From an uncultured Oscillospiraceae bacterium (GTDB lineage Bacteria; Bacillota; Clostridia; Oscillospirales; Oscillospiraceae): a stretch of 64,000 nt of DNA. Shown here one piece after another: positions 63,534 through 64,000 of this stretch. A model generated the notes under the pieces. It saw only the letters and a list, made by a program, of their open reading frames with translations. It searched no databases and was not told where the DNA came from. The position numbers and the translations under genes were made by a program. The stretch is taken from positions 62,001 to 126,000 of the forward strand of contig CANQRM010000002.1 of assembly GCA_947626265.1 (NCBI GenBank), in the 5' to 3' direction. Position 1 is the stretch's first letter, and every line of letters starts with the position of its first letter.

Positions 63534-63911
63534 TCATTCGGCGGGGGTTTCCTGGGCCGGACGGCCGAATTCCGCCTCGGGAACCCGCTGTTTCAGCTCC
63601 TCCATGAGGATCTGAGCGGCCTTCTTGCCGGGCAGCTGCACCTGGGCCAGCTCCTTGTCCCCCTCGCCGCATATGACCAGGTTCTCGATCTCGAAGTCCC
63701 CCTTGCCGCAGCACAGCTTCGCCGGCACGGCCATGACCCGGCGGAACAGGCGCCTCACGTCATGGTAGGGGATGTAGTAGGTCTTGAGGCCCGACTTGAC
63801 GAACAGCCTGAGCTCCCCCATCTTCACCTTCCCGATCTCCCGGGCGGTCTTGTATTCCTTGTTGAGCTCGCTCTCCTCCACTTCGGAGGCGGTCATGGGA
63901 TAGAATTTCAT
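63534..63911 (-). CDS. Unrecognised small protein, PH-domain-like pattern
   Basis: A 125-residue soluble protein rich in beta strands (MGELRLFVKSGLKTYYIPY, DFEIENLVICGEG) with a final helix (AAQILMEELKQRVP). The pattern of strands then one helix recalls a PH-like fold, which I infer only from spacing. AAAGGGG precedes the ATG. The last 90 bases of the window upstream of it show no clear gene. Confidence 0.6.
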   Translation of the reverse strand: MKFYPMTASEVEESELNKEYKTAREIGKVKMGELRLFVKSGLKTYYIPYHDVRRLFRRVMAVPAKLCCGKGDFEIENLVICGEGDKELAQVQLPGKKAAQILMEELKQRVPEAEFGRPAQETPAE

Positions 63912-64000
63912 GGTGTGCCCCTTTCTTATATGAATGGTATGTAAGGCTCGTTCAAATTTATGTCCGGCTTAAGCTTTCCTGCGCCACACGCCGGAGGCGA

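Overview
The window reads as a chromosome segment of a GC-rich, gut-type Clostridia bacterium, most like Oscillospiraceae and relatives. The grounds are Firmicutes-type control sites (a perfect CIRCE box, a lysine riboswitch, A/G-rich Shine-Dalgarno sites and many TTGACA-N17-TATAAT promoters). RNase Y, YmdB, the sporulation gene bofA and a class B sortase agree with this. No rRNA operon, CRISPR array or intact prophage was seen.

Layout. 0-7.3 kb: the start of a double-glycine-leader peptide gene, alanine dehydrogenase, an IS110-family insertion with a small HTH/zinc-ribbon gene, a two-component system, and a Na+/alanine symporter. 7.3-12.3 kb: an ABC importer operon with a fused double permease and an ATPase carrying a large insertion. 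12.3-15.7 kb: a phage-type S24 repressor facing an ArpU-like gene, an SH3-repeat membrane protein and a PurN-like protein lacking its catalytic residues. 15.9-19.4 kb: an HTH gene overlapping a membrane Ser/Thr kinase gene, a secreted protein with an internal duplication, and a ThyX-like protein. 19.5-25.7 kb: rplM-rpsI, an HpcH-type aldolase, an alpha-amylase with no standard start codon, a secreted carbohydrate-binding protein, and a His/Pro-rich MarR regulator. 25.8-33.3 kb: groES-groEL, an rRNA methyltransferase, and ymdB-yhaO-yhaN-like genes.

33.3-45.5 kb: tRNA-Arg(ACG), a LytTR/GHKL two-component pair, a lipoprotein, a YfhO-type membrane protein, sortase B, a GntR-ABC operon and rny. 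45.5-48.5 kb: an amino-acid ABC transporter operon behind a lysine riboswitch, so probably a lysine importer. 48.6-54.8 kb: bofA, a candidate 57-nt RNA, a type IIA topoisomerase pair, a YitT-family protein and a LUD protein. 55-61.1 kb: a DUF4342 protein, an OmpR-type two-component system, and a PAP2-flippase-pssA-psd cluster for phosphatidylethanolamine synthesis. 61.2-64 kb: cstA and two unrecognised genes.

Two dispersed intergenic repeat families stand out. Family A has five copies of 86-88 bp close to gene 3' ends; its stem arms differ between copies in a compensatory way. Family B has two copies of about 110 bp, and one of them supplies the last 25 codons and stop of psd. Several genes lack features normally required for function: the PurN-like and ThyX-like active sites and the amylase start codon.
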